Assembly: GCF_030504985.1 (NCBI RefSeq)
Contig: NZ_JASERU010000005.1
Coordinates: forward strand, 1 to 64,000
Direction of reading: 5' to 3'
DNA length: 64,000 bases
DNA from: Fulvimonas sp. R45
Lineage (GTDB): Bacteria; Pseudomonadota; Gammaproteobacteria; Xanthomonadales; Rhodanobacteraceae
A program made the translations under genes and the position numbers. The stretch's first letter is position 1. Each line of letters starts with the position of its first letter. The notes under the pieces are model-generated. The model worked only from the letters and a program-made list of their open reading frames with translations. It was not told the DNA's origin and made no database searches. Of this stretch, positions 1 to 9,111 are shown in pieces.

Positions 1-1
1 G

Positions 2-166
2 CGACGCCTGTTGCAACTGGCCAGCCGGCTCAACCCCAAGCAACTGGCCACCAGCAAGCGCGGCCCCAGGAAGAGCCGAGCTAACGCGGGCTATGTCGAC
101 GGTACCCTCGCCCGGTCACACGTCTCCACCGCGCGGGTCATGGCTGAGGCGAAGAAAAGACGTTGA
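2..166 (+). pseudogene. C-terminal end of a probable transposase (cut by window edge)
   Basis: The frame is open from the window edge and stops at TGA 164-166. Its 54 residues are very basic, with a KRGPRK stretch and an HVSTARV motif near the end. That combination is typical of the C-terminus of IS4-type DDE transposases. The catalytic domain would lie to the left of the window, so it cannot be judged whether the gene is intact or a remnant. A MITE-like element begins 16 bp downstream. The family assignment rests on a short tail only. Confidence 0.5.
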
Positions 167-181
167 AAGGCATGGGTCTGA

Positions 182-340
182 GAGCCTGTTCACGATCTCC
201 GCGTAGCCCGCGCCGGGAGCTGTTTGCACGCAGGCCAAGGAAGAGTGAGGGCGTGGGCGTCCGTCCACGACTGAACGATGACGCCGGCCTGTGGGCCAAA
301 GCAAGGCCACGCGGGCCACGCGGAGATCGTGAACAGGCTC
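182..340. repeat. MITE-like element, copy 1 (short form, 159 bp)
   Basis: The ends are inverted copies of GAGCCTGTTCACGATCTCC, and the symmetry continues inward into GCG-rich sequence (about 30 bp imperfect). The element is flanked by a 3-bp direct repeat TGA (179-181 and 341-343). The core contains AGGCCAAGGAAGAGTGAGG and CGTCCGTCCACGACTGAACG, which recur in the copies at 4577, 33907 and 60295. No coding capacity is seen. GAG ends with a TNA duplication fit the IS1031 group of the IS5 family, suggesting mobilisation in trans by such a transposase. Confidence 0.8.
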
Positions 341-414
341 TGAGGTGGCCCCATGCTGGCGCCTGTCCGGTCAAGGCCGGGTCGCGGCGACGGCACGGGG
401 CGCGGGGCGCGCCT

Positions 415-2631
415 TCACGTGCCGGGCAGTTGCGCGTCGAGGAAGGCGTAGACGTCGGCGAACTCCGCCGCCTCGGCGCCGAGCGAATGCTGGATGCCGT
501 GCCCGCCGTTGGCGTCCGTGCGGATCCACACCGGCCGGCCGCTGGTGTCGTTGGCGCGCAGGCGGGCGGCGAACTTGCCGGTTTCCCAGGGCGCCACGCG
601 GCTGTCGTTGAGGCCCACGTCCATCATCACCGCGGGGTAGGCGGTATGCGGCCTGATCTGCTGGTAGGGATCCATCGCCAGCATCCACGGGAAATCCGCG
701 GCCTTGCCCGGGTCGCCCATTTCGTTGACCTGGTTGGCGCCGTTGGGCTCGTGCAGCAGGCGCACCGGGTTGAGCAGGCTGACCATGAACAGGGCGGCGC
801 CGAACGCGTGGGGGTAGTGCGTCACCGCGCCGCCGATCAGCAGGCCGCCGGCGCTGCCGGAGATCAGCGCGGTACGCGCGGGCTGGCTGTAGCCCAGCTC
901 GCTCAGCCGCGCCACGCCGGCGACGAAGTCCTCCACGCCCTTGTGCTTGTTCGGTCCCTTGCCGGCCAGGTGCCAGGCCTCGCCTTTCTCGCCGCCGCCG
1001 CGCACGTGCGCATAGGCGAAGACGTTGCCGCGCTTGACCCATTCCAGCCGCACCGGCTTGAACGACGGCACGACGGGCAGCCCGTAGCTGCCGTAGCCGA
1101 ACAGGATGGCGCGGTGGGAACCGTCGAGCTTGATGTCCTTGCGGTGCAGGATGGTCAGCGGCACGCGGGTGCCGTCCTTGCTCACCAGCTCGGTCTCGGT
1201 CGCCTCGATCATGCTGTAGTCGGCCGGGCTGGCCTCGTCCTGGCCGAGGCCGTGCAGGGTGCGGTCGGCCGGGTCGTAGCGCCAGGATTTCGGCGGCGTG
1301 GTCCAGCCGCGCAGTTCGAGCAGGAAGCCGTCCTCGTCGCCGTCGGCATGGAACAGCGAGGCGGCGCCGGCCAGCGGCATCGGCACCGTGTCGACCTTGC
1401 CACTGCGGTAGTCGATGCGGCGCACGCCGTCGATGCCGTCGCGCGACACCTTCACGTACAGTGCGTCGCGCGCCGGCGCCACCTGTTGCGTGTCGTAGAG
1501 GCTGAGGCCGACGATCATGTCGTCGCCCTGCAGCGGCAGGATGGAGCGGGCGTCCCTGATCGTCGCTCCCGGGCGCGACAGGTCCAGCGCCAGCAGCTCG
1601 CCGTTGGAGCGCGCGCGGGTGGAGACCAGGTAGAGCGTGTCGCCGTGGATGGCGGCCGACTGCACCTGGTCGTCGAGGTTCGCGATGCAGCGCCAGTGCG
1701 CGCCGGGCTTCACCGCTTCGGCCTGGGTCGTCACGCAGAAGCTCTGGCTGGCCTGCGCGCCCGACGCCACGCCCAGCGCCCAGCGCGAGCCGGCGGGGAA
1801 ATCCACGGTCGGGAAGCGGTTGGAAGGTATCGGGAACGACGGGTTGCTGCCTTCGCCGGTGCCGGCGCGCAGCAGGACCGGGTCCTGCGCCGCGGGCGTG
1901 CCCAGCCGGTGCAGGCGCAGGCGCATGTCCTGCAGCGGGTCGCCGCCGGTGCGCTGCCCGGGCGGCGCCATCTGGGTGTAGGCGAAGCCGCTGCCGTCGG
2001 GCAGCCAATCCGCGCCGAACTCGCCCCACACCGGTTCGACCGCGTCGCCGGTCGGCTTGCCGCTGGCGACGTCGAGCACCTCCAGGCGGGTGACTTCGTT
2101 GCCGCCGTGGTCGATGTCCACCGCCACCTTGCGGCCGTCCGGCGAAGGCACGAACACGGTGATCGAGGCGTGGCCGCCGTCGCCGGCGAGCGTGCCGGGA
2201 TCGAGCAGCACGCGCTCGCGGCCGTCCGCCTCGCGCACCATCAGCGTGCCGTTGCCCTGCGCGGCCTGGCGGATGAAGAACAACCGCCCGCCGGCGTAGC
2301 GCTGGGCACGGTGGATCACCGTGCCGCCGCTGGTCGCCTGCAGCGCCTGCTGCCAGGCCTTCAGCGTGGGCAGCGCATCCAGCTTCGCGCGCGTGTAGGC
2401 GCCCTGCGCCGCGAGCCAGTGCTGGAACTCGGCGTTGTGCTCGCCTTCCATCCAGCGGTAGGGATCGTGCAGGGTGACGCCGAAGACGTGGTCGACCACG
2501 TCCGCCGCGCGCGTCGGCGGCGGTCCGTCGGCCTGCGCGGCGAGCGCGGGCGGGGCGCACAGCGCCAGGACGCAGGCCATGGCGGCGAAGCATGGCGGAA
2601 GGGAGCGGTGGTGCGGGGGCACGCGGCGCAT
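415..2631 (-). CDS. Prolyl oligopeptidase family serine peptidase (S9A), secreted
   Basis: A 738-residue protein that should cleave short peptides after proline, probably in the periplasm. An N-terminal signal peptide ends in an ALA-type site. The beta-propeller region follows, opening with the family motif DPYRWMEG around residue 50. The C-terminal alpha/beta-hydrolase domain carries the nucleophile in GSAGGLL, the acid in NDSRVAPWE and the histidine in GGHG, so the triad looks complete. Length matches the family (about 700). Two start codons lie close together; the second ATG (2631) is preferred because AGGAG lies 6 nt upstream of it, whereas it abuts the first ATG (2637). It appears monocistronic. 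Confidence 0.93.
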   Translation of the reverse strand: MRRVPPHHRSLPPCFAAMACVLALCAPPALAAQADGPPPTRAADVVDHVFGVTLHDPYRWMEGEHNAEFQHWLAAQGAYTRAKLDALPTLKAWQQALQATSGGTVIHRAQRYAGGRLFFIRQAAQGNGTLMVREADGRERVLLDPGTLAGDGGHASITVFVPSPDGRKVAVDIDHGGNEVTRLEVLDVASGKPTGDAVEPVWGEFGADWLPDGSGFAYTQMAPPGQRTGGDPLQDMRLRLHRLGTPAAQDPVLLRAGTGEGSNPSFPIPSNRFPTVDFPAGSRWALGVASGAQASQSFCVTTQAEAVKPGAHWRCIANLDDQVQSAAIHGDTLYLVSTRARSNGELLALDLSRPGATIRDARSILPLQGDDMIVGLSLYDTQQVAPARDALYVKVSRDGIDGVRRIDYRSGKVDTVPMPLAGAASLFHADGDEDGFLLELRGWTTPPKSWRYDPADRTLHGLGQDEASPADYSMIEATETELVSKDGTRVPLTILHRKDIKLDGSHRAILFGYGSYGLPVVPSFKPVRLEWVKRGNVFAYAHVRGGGEKGEAWHLAGKGPNKHKGVEDFVAGVARLSELGYSQPARTALISGSAGGLLIGGAVTHYPHAFGAALFMVSLLNPVRLLHEPNGANQVNEMGDPGKAADFPWMLAMDPYQQIRPHTAYPAVMMDVGLNDSRVAPWETGKFAARLRANDTSGRPVWIRTDANGGHGIQHSLGAEAAEFADVYAFLDAQLPGT

Positions 2632-2925
2632 GGCCATCTCCTGGCGGGAATCGTTCCGGAGAGTATTCCTCCTGCCGGGGGCGGGACACGGCCATCGGTC
2701 ACGCCGTACGCGGCGCGTGACGGACACCCCGGAAAAACACACCGCCGCCGCCCGTCTTGCCGCGCCGGCGACAGGGGCTTGATGGCGACGCGACGATCCC
2801 GACTGGCGCCTGGGCGGCTGCACCCCGCCTCCACGCGGCCGACACGGCGGGCCGGGATCATCGCCGCCAACGGCCATGGGCACGCCGACCATCGGTTCCC
2901 GGCATGGCCACGCGGAGAGAACGGC

Positions 2926-3822
2926 ATGACCCGGACGCAAGCGCCCGCCCGCAAGGACGACGGGCTCCCGACCTGGAAGGCACTGGTCGCCGGACCGGCG
3001 CCGCTGCTGCTGCCGACCGCCCACGACGCGCTCACCGCCCGGCTGGCCGAGCGCGTCGGGTTCAAGGCCTACCAGGTGGGCGGGTTCGCCCTCGACGGCG
3101 CCCATTACGGCGTGCCGGACATCGACCTGACCCATTTCGGCGAGAAGTCCGCGGTGATCCGGCAGACCATCGGCGCGTGCTCCCTGCCGGTGCTGGTGGA
3201 CGGCGACGACGGCTACGGCGACGTGAAGAACGTCACCCGCACGGTGCGCGGCTACGAGGCGATGGGCGCGTCGGCGATCTTCATCGAGGACCAGCAGGCG
3301 CCCAAGAGCTGCGGCCAGGAAGGGCGGAAGAAGGTGATCCCCGCCCGGGTCATGGTCGGCAAGATCAAGGCCGCGCTGGCCGCCCGCCGCAGCCCGGACA
3401 TGTTCATCCTGGCGCGTACCGACGCGCGCAGCGCCATCGGGCTGGACGAGGCGATCCGCCGTGGCGCGCAGTACCGCGACGCCGGCGCCGACGGCCTCTA
3501 CATCGAGGGACTGGAAAGCGCGCGGGAGCTGGAGCAGGTCGGCAAGGCGCTGGAGGGAACGCCGCTGGCGACCACGATGATGGAGGGCGGCGGCAAGCTG
3601 CCCTGGCTGTCGCCGGCGGAGATCGGCGGCTACGGCTTCTCGATGATCCTGTACCCGACCACGGTGCTGTTCCGGGCGGCCCGGGCGATCGAGCGGGCGC
3701 TGGCGGACCTGCTCGCCGGCAAGCCGATGGCGTCGGAGGACGCCATGGACCGCACCGGCTTCGAGGAGGTCGTCGGCAAGCCGGAATGGGCGCGGATCGA
3801 GCAGATGTTCAAGGTGGAATGA
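2926..3822 (+). CDS. Isocitrate lyase / PEP mutase superfamily protein
   Basis: A 298-residue TIM-barrel enzyme of the isocitrate lyase/phosphoenolpyruvate mutase family, which makes or breaks C-C or P-C bonds in 2-oxoacid derivatives. Visible family features are VDGDDGYGD (Mg-binding loop), IFIEDQ, and the flexible active-site loop PKSCGQ at about residue 125. Most relatives have K(R/S)CGH there; this one ends in Gln, so the exact reaction (methylisocitrate lyase, oxaloacetate decarboxylase or other) is not predictable. The start was chosen for GGAGAG 6-10 nt upstream. It stands alone, divergent from the prolyl oligopeptidase, with no prp genes nearby. Confidence 0.85.
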   Translation: MTRTQAPARKDDGLPTWKALVAGPAPLLLPTAHDALTARLAERVGFKAYQVGGFALDGAHYGVPDIDLTHFGEKSAVIRQTIGACSLPVLVDGDDGYGDVKNVTRTVRGYEAMGASAIFIEDQQAPKSCGQEGRKKVIPARVMVGKIKAALAARRSPDMFILARTDARSAIGLDEAIRRGAQYRDAGADGLYIEGLESARELEQVGKALEGTPLATTMMEGGGKLPWLSPAEIGGYGFSMILYPTTVLFRAARAIERALADLLAGKPMASEDAMDRTGFEEVVGKPEWARIEQMFKVE

Positions 3823-3970
3823 GCGCGGCGGCGGGCCGACGCCGGCTGAACGCGCGACCGCCGCCGGAGCGGTCGTCGCCGGCCGCGCGGCCGCTTCGGG
3901 GTATGCTGGCGCGACGCCGTGCGCCGAGGCGGTGCGCGGCATCCCTCGCCCATCCACTGGACCCGACGCC

Positions 3971-4576
3971 ATGAACATGTCCCGCTCCCTGCTCACCGCC
4001 GCGCTGGTCGCCGCCGCGGCTGGTCTTTCCCTCGTCCCCGCGCCGCCGGCGCGCGCCGCCACCGGCACCGAGCTCGGCGGCAACCCCGTGCCGGGCGTCT
4101 GCATGCTCTCGCGCGAGGCGGTGTTCGCGCAGTCCAAGGTGGGGCAGGCCGCGAGCGCGCGGCTGAAGCAGCTGGCGCAGCAGCAGCAGTCGGCGCTGGA
4201 CGGCCAGCGCAAGCCGCTGGATGCCGACATCCAGGCCTTCCAGCAGAAGGCGCAATCGCTGACCGAAGCGCAGCGCAAGCAGCAGGGCCAGGCGCTGCAG
4301 CAGCGCATGCAGGCGTTCCAGGGCCAGGTGAACCAGCTTGACGGGCGCATCCAGCTGACCCGCGGCAAGGTGATGCAGCAGATCGGCCAGCAGGCCGAGC
4401 CGATCGTCGCCACTGCCTACAACAGCCACCACTGCGGCCTGCTGCTGAACCGCGACGCGGTGCTGGGCGGCAACACCACCAACGACCTCACCAGCGACGT
4501 GGTGCAGGGCCTGGACCGCAAGATCACCTCGCTGAGCTTCAACCTGGAGCCGCTGCCGGCAGGCAACGGCAAGTAA
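3971..4576 (+). CDS. OmpH/Skp-like periplasmic chaperone family protein
   Basis: A 201-residue secreted protein with a clear signal peptide (cleavage after ARA, about residue 33) and a long Gln/Lys/Ala-rich coiled coil (about 60-130). The ends match OmpH/Skp: a short beta segment leading to SREAVFAQSKVG, and a C-terminal NDLT segment. Skp holds unfolded outer-membrane proteins as a trimeric 'jellyfish'. The usual skp lies between bamA and lpxD; this copy is isolated, so it is more likely a paralogue. Its TAA stop codon is the target site of the adjacent MITE-like element. Confidence 0.8.
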   Translation: MNMSRSLLTAALVAAAAGLSLVPAPPARAATGTELGGNPVPGVCMLSREAVFAQSKVGQAASARLKQLAQQQQSALDGQRKPLDADIQAFQQKAQSLTEAQRKQQGQALQQRMQAFQGQVNQLDGRIQLTRGKVMQQIGQQAEPIVATAYNSHHCGLLLNRDAVLGGNTTNDLTSDVVQGLDRKITSLSFNLEPLPAGNGK

Positions 4577-4840
4577 GAGCCTGTTCACGATCTCCAGGCA
4601 CCTCGCGCCGGGAGCTGTTTGCGCGCAGGCCAAGGAAGAGTGAAGGAGTGGACGTCCGTCCACGACTGAGCGATGACGCGGGCCTGTGGGCCAACAGACC
4701 CGGCCCTCCGGGTTGGCCTCGCATGGCCGCCATGCGGCAGCGCGCGGCTTGGCCTGCCCGCCAGGCAGGCCGGCGCCACGCACTACACCTGACGGCCATG
4801 CGAGGCCAACGCGAGGTACTTGGAGACCGTGAACAGGCTC
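4577..4840. repeat. MITE-like element, copy 2 (long form, 264 bp)
   Basis: The ends are GAGCCTGTTCACGATCTCC and, inverted, GGAGACCGTGAACAGGCTC. The left flank is TAA (the stop codon of the OmpH-like gene) and the right flank AAA, an imperfect TNA duplication. The left half matches copy 1. The right half adds an inner palindromic region (TGGCCGCCATGCGGCAGCGC and its near-inverse) shared with the copy at 33907. No coding capacity. Confidence 0.8.
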
Positions 4841-4916
4841 AAAGCCGGCGGACGCGGGCGGGCCGGATGCTAGAGTGTCCGGCCCGCCCCCGATGCCAGC
4901 ACGGAGCCCGCCCGAG

Positions 4917-5837
4917 ATGACCACCCGCAGCTTCTACCCGATCGGCACGCCCGGCACCCCCTGGGGGCCGCAGGAAGTGGCCGAGTGGCGTTCGCGGCAG
5001 GTGCGCCGGCGCAGCTACGCGGTCGACGTGCTGGAACGGATCGGCGCCCTGCGCGCGCGCTTCGACGTGGCCGAGTACGGCCAGCTGGACTACGCGCCCG
5101 ACAGCTACCCGCTGTTCCTGGTGCGCAGCCGCGAATGGCGCGACGAGCTGCCGGTCGCGCTGGTGACCGGCGGCGTGCATGGCTACGAGACCAGCGGCGT
5201 GCACGGTGCGCTGCAGTTCCTGGAACGGGACGCGGCGCGCTACGCGGGCCGGTTCAACCTGCTGGCGGTGCCCTGCGTGAGCCCGTGGGGCTACGAACGC
5301 ATCCACCGCTGGAACGCGGACGCGCTCGACCCGAACCGCAACTTCCGCGAGGACAGCCCCGCGCAGGAGTCGGCGGCGCTGTGGCAGCTGCTGGCGCCGC
5401 TGCACGGACGCGTGCGGGTGCACATCGACCTGCACGAGACCACCGACAGCGACGAGAGCGAGTTCCGCCCCGCGCTGGCGGCGCGCGACGGCAAGCCGTT
5501 CGAGCCGGGCACCATCCCCGACGGCTTCTACCTGTGCGCGGACAGCGCGCGGCCCGAGCCGGCCTTCCAGCAGGCGGTGATCGACGCGGTGGCGCGGGTC
5601 ACCCACATCGCGCCGGCCGATCCCGACGGCACCATCATCGGCTCGCCGGTGGTGGCGCACGGCGTGATCGAGTACGCCTGCCGCGAACTGGGCCTGTGCG
5701 CCGGCATCACCGACGCGCACTACCGCACCACCACCGAGGTCTATCCCGACAGCCCGCACGCCACGCCGGCGCAGTGCAACGACGCGCAGGCCGCCGCGGT
5801 GCGCGCGGCGCTGGACTACGCGCTGGCGCACGCCTGA
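4917..5837 (+). CDS. M14-family zinc carboxypeptidase
   Basis: A 306-residue protein without a signal peptide. The first zinc ligands are in GGVHGYETSG (HxxE, about residue 90) and the second histidine in the DLHET segment, as in the M14 succinylglutamate-desuccinylase/aspartoacylase-like and carboxypeptidase group. A DPNRNF motif also fits M14 substrate binding. The substrate is unknown. The start ATG at 4917 keeps the conserved N-terminus; an upstream GTG (4875) would add 14 residues. It lies just after a MITE-like element and is convergent with the SDR gene. Confidence 0.85.
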   Translation: MTTRSFYPIGTPGTPWGPQEVAEWRSRQVRRRSYAVDVLERIGALRARFDVAEYGQLDYAPDSYPLFLVRSREWRDELPVALVTGGVHGYETSGVHGALQFLERDAARYAGRFNLLAVPCVSPWGYERIHRWNADALDPNRNFREDSPAQESAALWQLLAPLHGRVRVHIDLHETTDSDESEFRPALAARDGKPFEPGTIPDGFYLCADSARPEPAFQQAVIDAVARVTHIAPADPDGTIIGSPVVAHGVIEYACRELGLCAGITDAHYRTTTEVYPDSPHATPAQCNDAQAAAVRAALDYALAHA

Positions 5838-5888
5838 CATCGGCGCCGGCCGCGCGACGCGGTCGGCGCCGCAACCGGCAACAGGCGC

Positions 5889-6683
5889 TCAGACCACCGA
5901 GCGCACCACGCCGCCGTCCACGCGCACGGCGGCGCCGGTGGTGGCGGAGGCCTGCTCGGAGGCGAGGTAGACCGACAGGTTCGCCACTTCCTCCACCGTG
6001 GCCAGCCGGCGGATCAGCGAGCTGGGACGGTGGGTGCGGATGAAGTCGCGCTCGACTTCTTCCAGGCGGGTGCCCTGCTCGGTGGCCAGCTTGCTGAAGA
6101 AGGCGCCGACGCCTTCCGAGCGGGTCGGGCCGGGCAGGATCGCGTTGACGGTGACGCCGGTGCCGGCCAGCGTCTCGGCCAGGCCGCGCGACACCGCCAG
6201 CTGCGCGGTCTTGGTCGTGCCGTAGTGGACCATCTCGGCGGGGATCTGCACCGCTGATTCGCTGGAGACGAACTGGATCCGCCCCCAGCCGCGCCGGGCC
6301 ATGCCCTGCGCGTAGTGGCGCGCCAGGCGCACGCCGCCCAGCACGTTCACCTCGAAGAAGCGCAGCCAGTCCTCGTCGGGAATCTCGAAGAAGCCCTTGG
6401 GCTCGAAGATGCCGAGGTTGTTGACCAGGATGTCCGCCTCGGGCACCTGCGCGATCAGTCGCGCCGCGCCTTCGGCGGTGCCCAGGTCGCCGGCGACGCC
6501 GGTGAGCTGCGCGCCCGGCGCGTCGGTGGCGATGGCGGCGATGGCCTGGTCCACGCGCGCCTGGCTGCGGCCGGTGACCACCACCCGCGCGCCGGCCCGC
6601 GCCAGGCCGGTGGCGATGGCGCGGCCGATGCCGGCGGTGGAGCCGGTGACGATGGCGGTGCGCAGGCTGAGATCGATGTGCAT
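5889..6683 (-). CDS. SDR-family NAD(P)-dependent oxidoreductase
   Basis: A 264-residue classical short-chain dehydrogenase. The cofactor motif TGSTAGIG is at about residue 14, NNLGI at about 87, the active-site Ser in FVSSES and Tyr/Lys in YGTTK, and the C-terminal motif is VDGG. Ser-Tyr-Lys catalysis is therefore intact. The long segment before the C-terminus (THRPSSLIRRLATVEEVAN) is typical of 3-oxoacyl-ACP-reductase-like SDRs. Substrate not predictable. It precedes the EEP gene on the same strand with a 52-bp gap. Confidence 0.9.
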   Translation of the reverse strand: MHIDLSLRTAIVTGSTAGIGRAIATGLARAGARVVVTGRSQARVDQAIAAIATDAPGAQLTGVAGDLGTAEGAARLIAQVPEADILVNNLGIFEPKGFFEIPDEDWLRFFEVNVLGGVRLARHYAQGMARRGWGRIQFVSSESAVQIPAEMVHYGTTKTAQLAVSRGLAETLAGTGVTVNAILPGPTRSEGVGAFFSKLATEQGTRLEEVERDFIRTHRPSSLIRRLATVEEVANLSVYLASEQASATTGAAVRVDGGVVRSVV

Positions 6684-6735
6684 GGGACGGCTCCGGAAGG
6701 GGGAACCGCCGATGTGGTTCCGGGGCCGGGCGGAC

Positions 6736-7584
6736 TCAATGCCTTGCCGGCTTCCATTGCAGTTCGGTGAACACCGGGAAATGGTCCGACGGATAGCGCT
6801 TGCCTTCGTGCGTGGTCACGGTGGCGTAGCTCAATGGCTTGAAGCCGCGCTCCAGGATCCAGTCGATGCGCTGGTCGGGCACGCCGGTGAAGTCGTGGAA
6901 GGTCTTCTCCGGCCCGGTGGGGTGGGCCACGGCCGCGCGCGCGTCCTGCAGCGCCTTGGTCAGCATGGCGTAGACCTGGCTGGACGGATCGGTGTTGAAG
7001 TCGCCGGTGAGCACCACCGGCGTGCCGGCCGGCAGTTTGGCGATGCGCGCCGCGATTTCCGCCGCGCAGCGGTTGCGCGCCTCGACGTCCTGCTCGCGGT
7101 AGGGGAAGTGGGTGTTGTAGTAGTAGAAGATGCGGCCGTTGCGGCGGTCCTCGAACTTCGCCCAGGTGACCATGCGTGGCATCGGGTGGCCCCAGCTGAT
7201 GCTGCCGGGCACGTCCGGCGTGTCGGACAGCCAGAAGTTGCCCGATGCCAGCACGCGCAGGCGGTCGCGGCGGTAGAACACGCCCATGTGCTCGTCGCCG
7301 TCGCCGCCGTAGCGGCCCTCGCCGAACCACGTGTAGCCCGGCAGCTTGCTCACCAGGTAGTCGCCCTGCTGCTTGTACAGCTCCTGCGTGCCCATCACGT
7401 CGGGGTGCTGCTCGCGGATGGTGCGCACCATCAGGTCGCGGCGCAGCTCCCAGCGGTTGGGCCCGTCCTTGGCGGCGAGGGTGCGCACGTTGAAGCTCAT
7501 CACGCGCAGGGTCTGCGCGGCGAGTGGCGCGGCGAGGCAGGTCATGGCGAGGAGGGCGGTCGCCCAGCGGTGTAACCGGCGCAT
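6736..7584 (-). CDS. Secreted endonuclease/exonuclease/phosphatase-family protein
   Basis: A 282-residue protein with a signal peptide (cleavage after LAAQ, about residue 24). It has the metal-dependent EEP fold motifs: MSFNVR at the N-terminus, GTQE, TGDFN in the middle, and the terminal SDHFPV with the catalytic histidine. Related secreted members hydrolyse phosphodiesters or sugar phosphates, but the substrate here is unknown. The start ATG follows GGAG at 7 nt. The gene faces away from the M16 pair, with both promoters in the 150-bp gap. Confidence 0.88.
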   Translation of the reverse strand: MRRLHRWATALLAMTCLAAPLAAQTLRVMSFNVRTLAAKDGPNRWELRRDLMVRTIREQHPDVMGTQELYKQQGDYLVSKLPGYTWFGEGRYGGDGDEHMGVFYRRDRLRVLASGNFWLSDTPDVPGSISWGHPMPRMVTWAKFEDRRNGRIFYYYNTHFPYREQDVEARNRCAAEIAARIAKLPAGTPVVLTGDFNTDPSSQVYAMLTKALQDARAAVAHPTGPEKTFHDFTGVPDQRIDWILERGFKPLSYATVTTHEGKRYPSDHFPVFTELQWKPARH

Positions 7585-7731
7585 GCGGTGCTCCTGCAGT
7601 GGATGACCGCGACAGCCTAGCGCGTCGACTCCGCGGGCGCAGCCGCTGGGCTTCACCCGCGCACGACGCGCCCGCGATCATGGCCGCGGGCATTCCTTGC
7701 TACAGTCGCGGCTCGTCACCAAGGAGCCGCC

Positions 7732-9111
7732 ATGCGCCTGCCTCTCGCCGCTTTCCTCGCCCTGGCCATCGCCGCGCCCGGCGCCGGCGTGGCGGCCGTG
7801 CCGGCCGCCGGCCCGGCGCTGAAGATCCCGCCGGTCCGCTACCAGCAGCGCACCCTGCCCAACGGCTTGCAGGTGCTGAGCATCGAAGACCACTCCAGCC
7901 CCACCGTGGCGGTGCAGATGTGGTACCACGTCGGCTCCAAGGACGACCCCGAGGGCCGCTCCGGCTTCGCGCACCTGTTCGAGCACCTGATGTTCAAGAG
8001 CACGAAGCACATGCACGCCGAGCAGATGGACCGGCTCACCGAGGACGTCGGCGGCGCCAACAACGCTACCACCGGCGACGACGTCACCAACTACTTCGAG
8101 GTGGTGCCGTCCAACCACCTGCGCACGCTGCTGTGGGCCGAGGCCGAGCGGCTGTCGAACCTCAACGTGGACGAGGCGAACTTCAAGTCCGAGCGCGCGG
8201 TGGTGGAGGAGGAGTACCGCCAGAGCGTGCTGGCCCAGCCGTACGGGCGGCTGTTCAACGCGATCGACGTGCATTCCTTCGCGGTGCACCCGTACAAGCG
8301 CCCCACCATCGGCAGCATCCACGACCTGGAAGCCGCCACGCTGGCCGACGTGATCGCCTTCCACAAGACCTTCTACCGCCCGGACAACGCCACCCTGATC
8401 GTCGCCGGCGACTTCGAGCCGAAGCAGCTCGACGCCTGGGTGAACCAGTACTTTGGCTGGATCCCGAAGCCGGCCGCGCCGATCCCCCAGGTCGCCGCGC
8501 AGGAGCCGGCGCGCACGCGCGACGCGCGCTACACCGAGACCTCGCCCACCGCGCCGCTGCCGGCGGTGGCGATGACCTGGCTGATCCCGCCCGCGTCCAG
8601 CCCCGACTCGGCCGCGCTGAACGTGGCCGCGGCGCTGCTCGCCGGCGGCGATTCCTCGCGTCTGCACCAGTCGCTGGTCTATCGCGGCCAGGTCGCCTCG
8701 CAGGTAGGCGTGATGGCCGACCAGCGCATGGGCCCGGGCCTGTTCACCGCCTACGCCATCCTCGCCAGCGGGCATGAGCCCGCGCAGGCCGAGCAGGGCA
8801 TCCGCGACGGCATTGCGAAGCTGGCCGCGGGGCCGGTCGACGCCGCCGAGCTGGACAAGGTGAAGACGCAGCTGCTCACCGACGCGCTGCGCCAGCGCCA
8901 GACCGCGCAGGGCAAGGCCTTCGCCCTGGGCCAGGCGGCGCTGATCGAGGGCGACCCCGCCGACGTCAACACCGACCTCGACGCGCTGCAGGCGGTCACC
9001 GCCGCCGACGTGCGGCGCGTGCTGGAGCAGTACGTCACCGGCGCGCACAGCGTCACCATCGACTACCTGCCCGAGCCGGCCGGAAAGACGGCCAAGGAGA
9101 GCGCACGATGA
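7732..9111 (+). CDS. M16 zinc metallopeptidase, catalytic subunit
   Basis: A 459-residue periplasmic peptidase of the M16B (pitrilysin/processing peptidase-like) group. It has a signal peptide of about 22 residues. The inverted zinc motif HLFEH is near residue 85, with the third ligand Glu in VVEEEYRQ about 75 residues later. SNPs of the R/Y pair expected in the second half are present as the YKRP and FYRPDNA segments. It overlaps the next gene by 4 nt (ATGA), so both are translationally coupled and probably form an active/inactive heterodimer. RBS AAGGAG lies 6 nt upstream. Confidence 0.92.
   Translation: MRLPLAAFLALAIAAPGAGVAAVPAAGPALKIPPVRYQQRTLPNGLQVLSIEDHSSPTVAVQMWYHVGSKDDPEGRSGFAHLFEHLMFKSTKHMHAEQMDRLTEDVGGANNATTGDDVTNYFEVVPSNHLRTLLWAEAERLSNLNVDEANFKSERAVVEEEYRQSVLAQPYGRLFNAIDVHSFAVHPYKRPTIGSIHDLEAATLADVIAFHKTFYRPDNATLIVAGDFEPKQLDAWVNQYFGWIPKPAAPIPQVAAQEPARTRDARYTETSPTAPLPAVAMTWLIPPASSPDSAALNVAAALLAGGDSSRLHQSLVYRGQVASQVGVMADQRMGPGLFTAYAILASGHEPAQAEQGIRDGIAKLAAGPVDAAELDKVKTQLLTDALRQRQTAQGKAFALGQAALIEGDPADVNTDLDALQAVTAADVRRVLEQYVTGAHSVTIDYLPEPAGKTAKESAR

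Noticed and set aside
163-3822. A 1219-codon plus-strand open frame across the prolyl oligopeptidase gene
   Set aside because: Up to about 2900 it is the antisense of a clear S9A peptidase and encodes Arg/Ala/Val-rich sequence without domains. Only the last 298 codons are a real gene.
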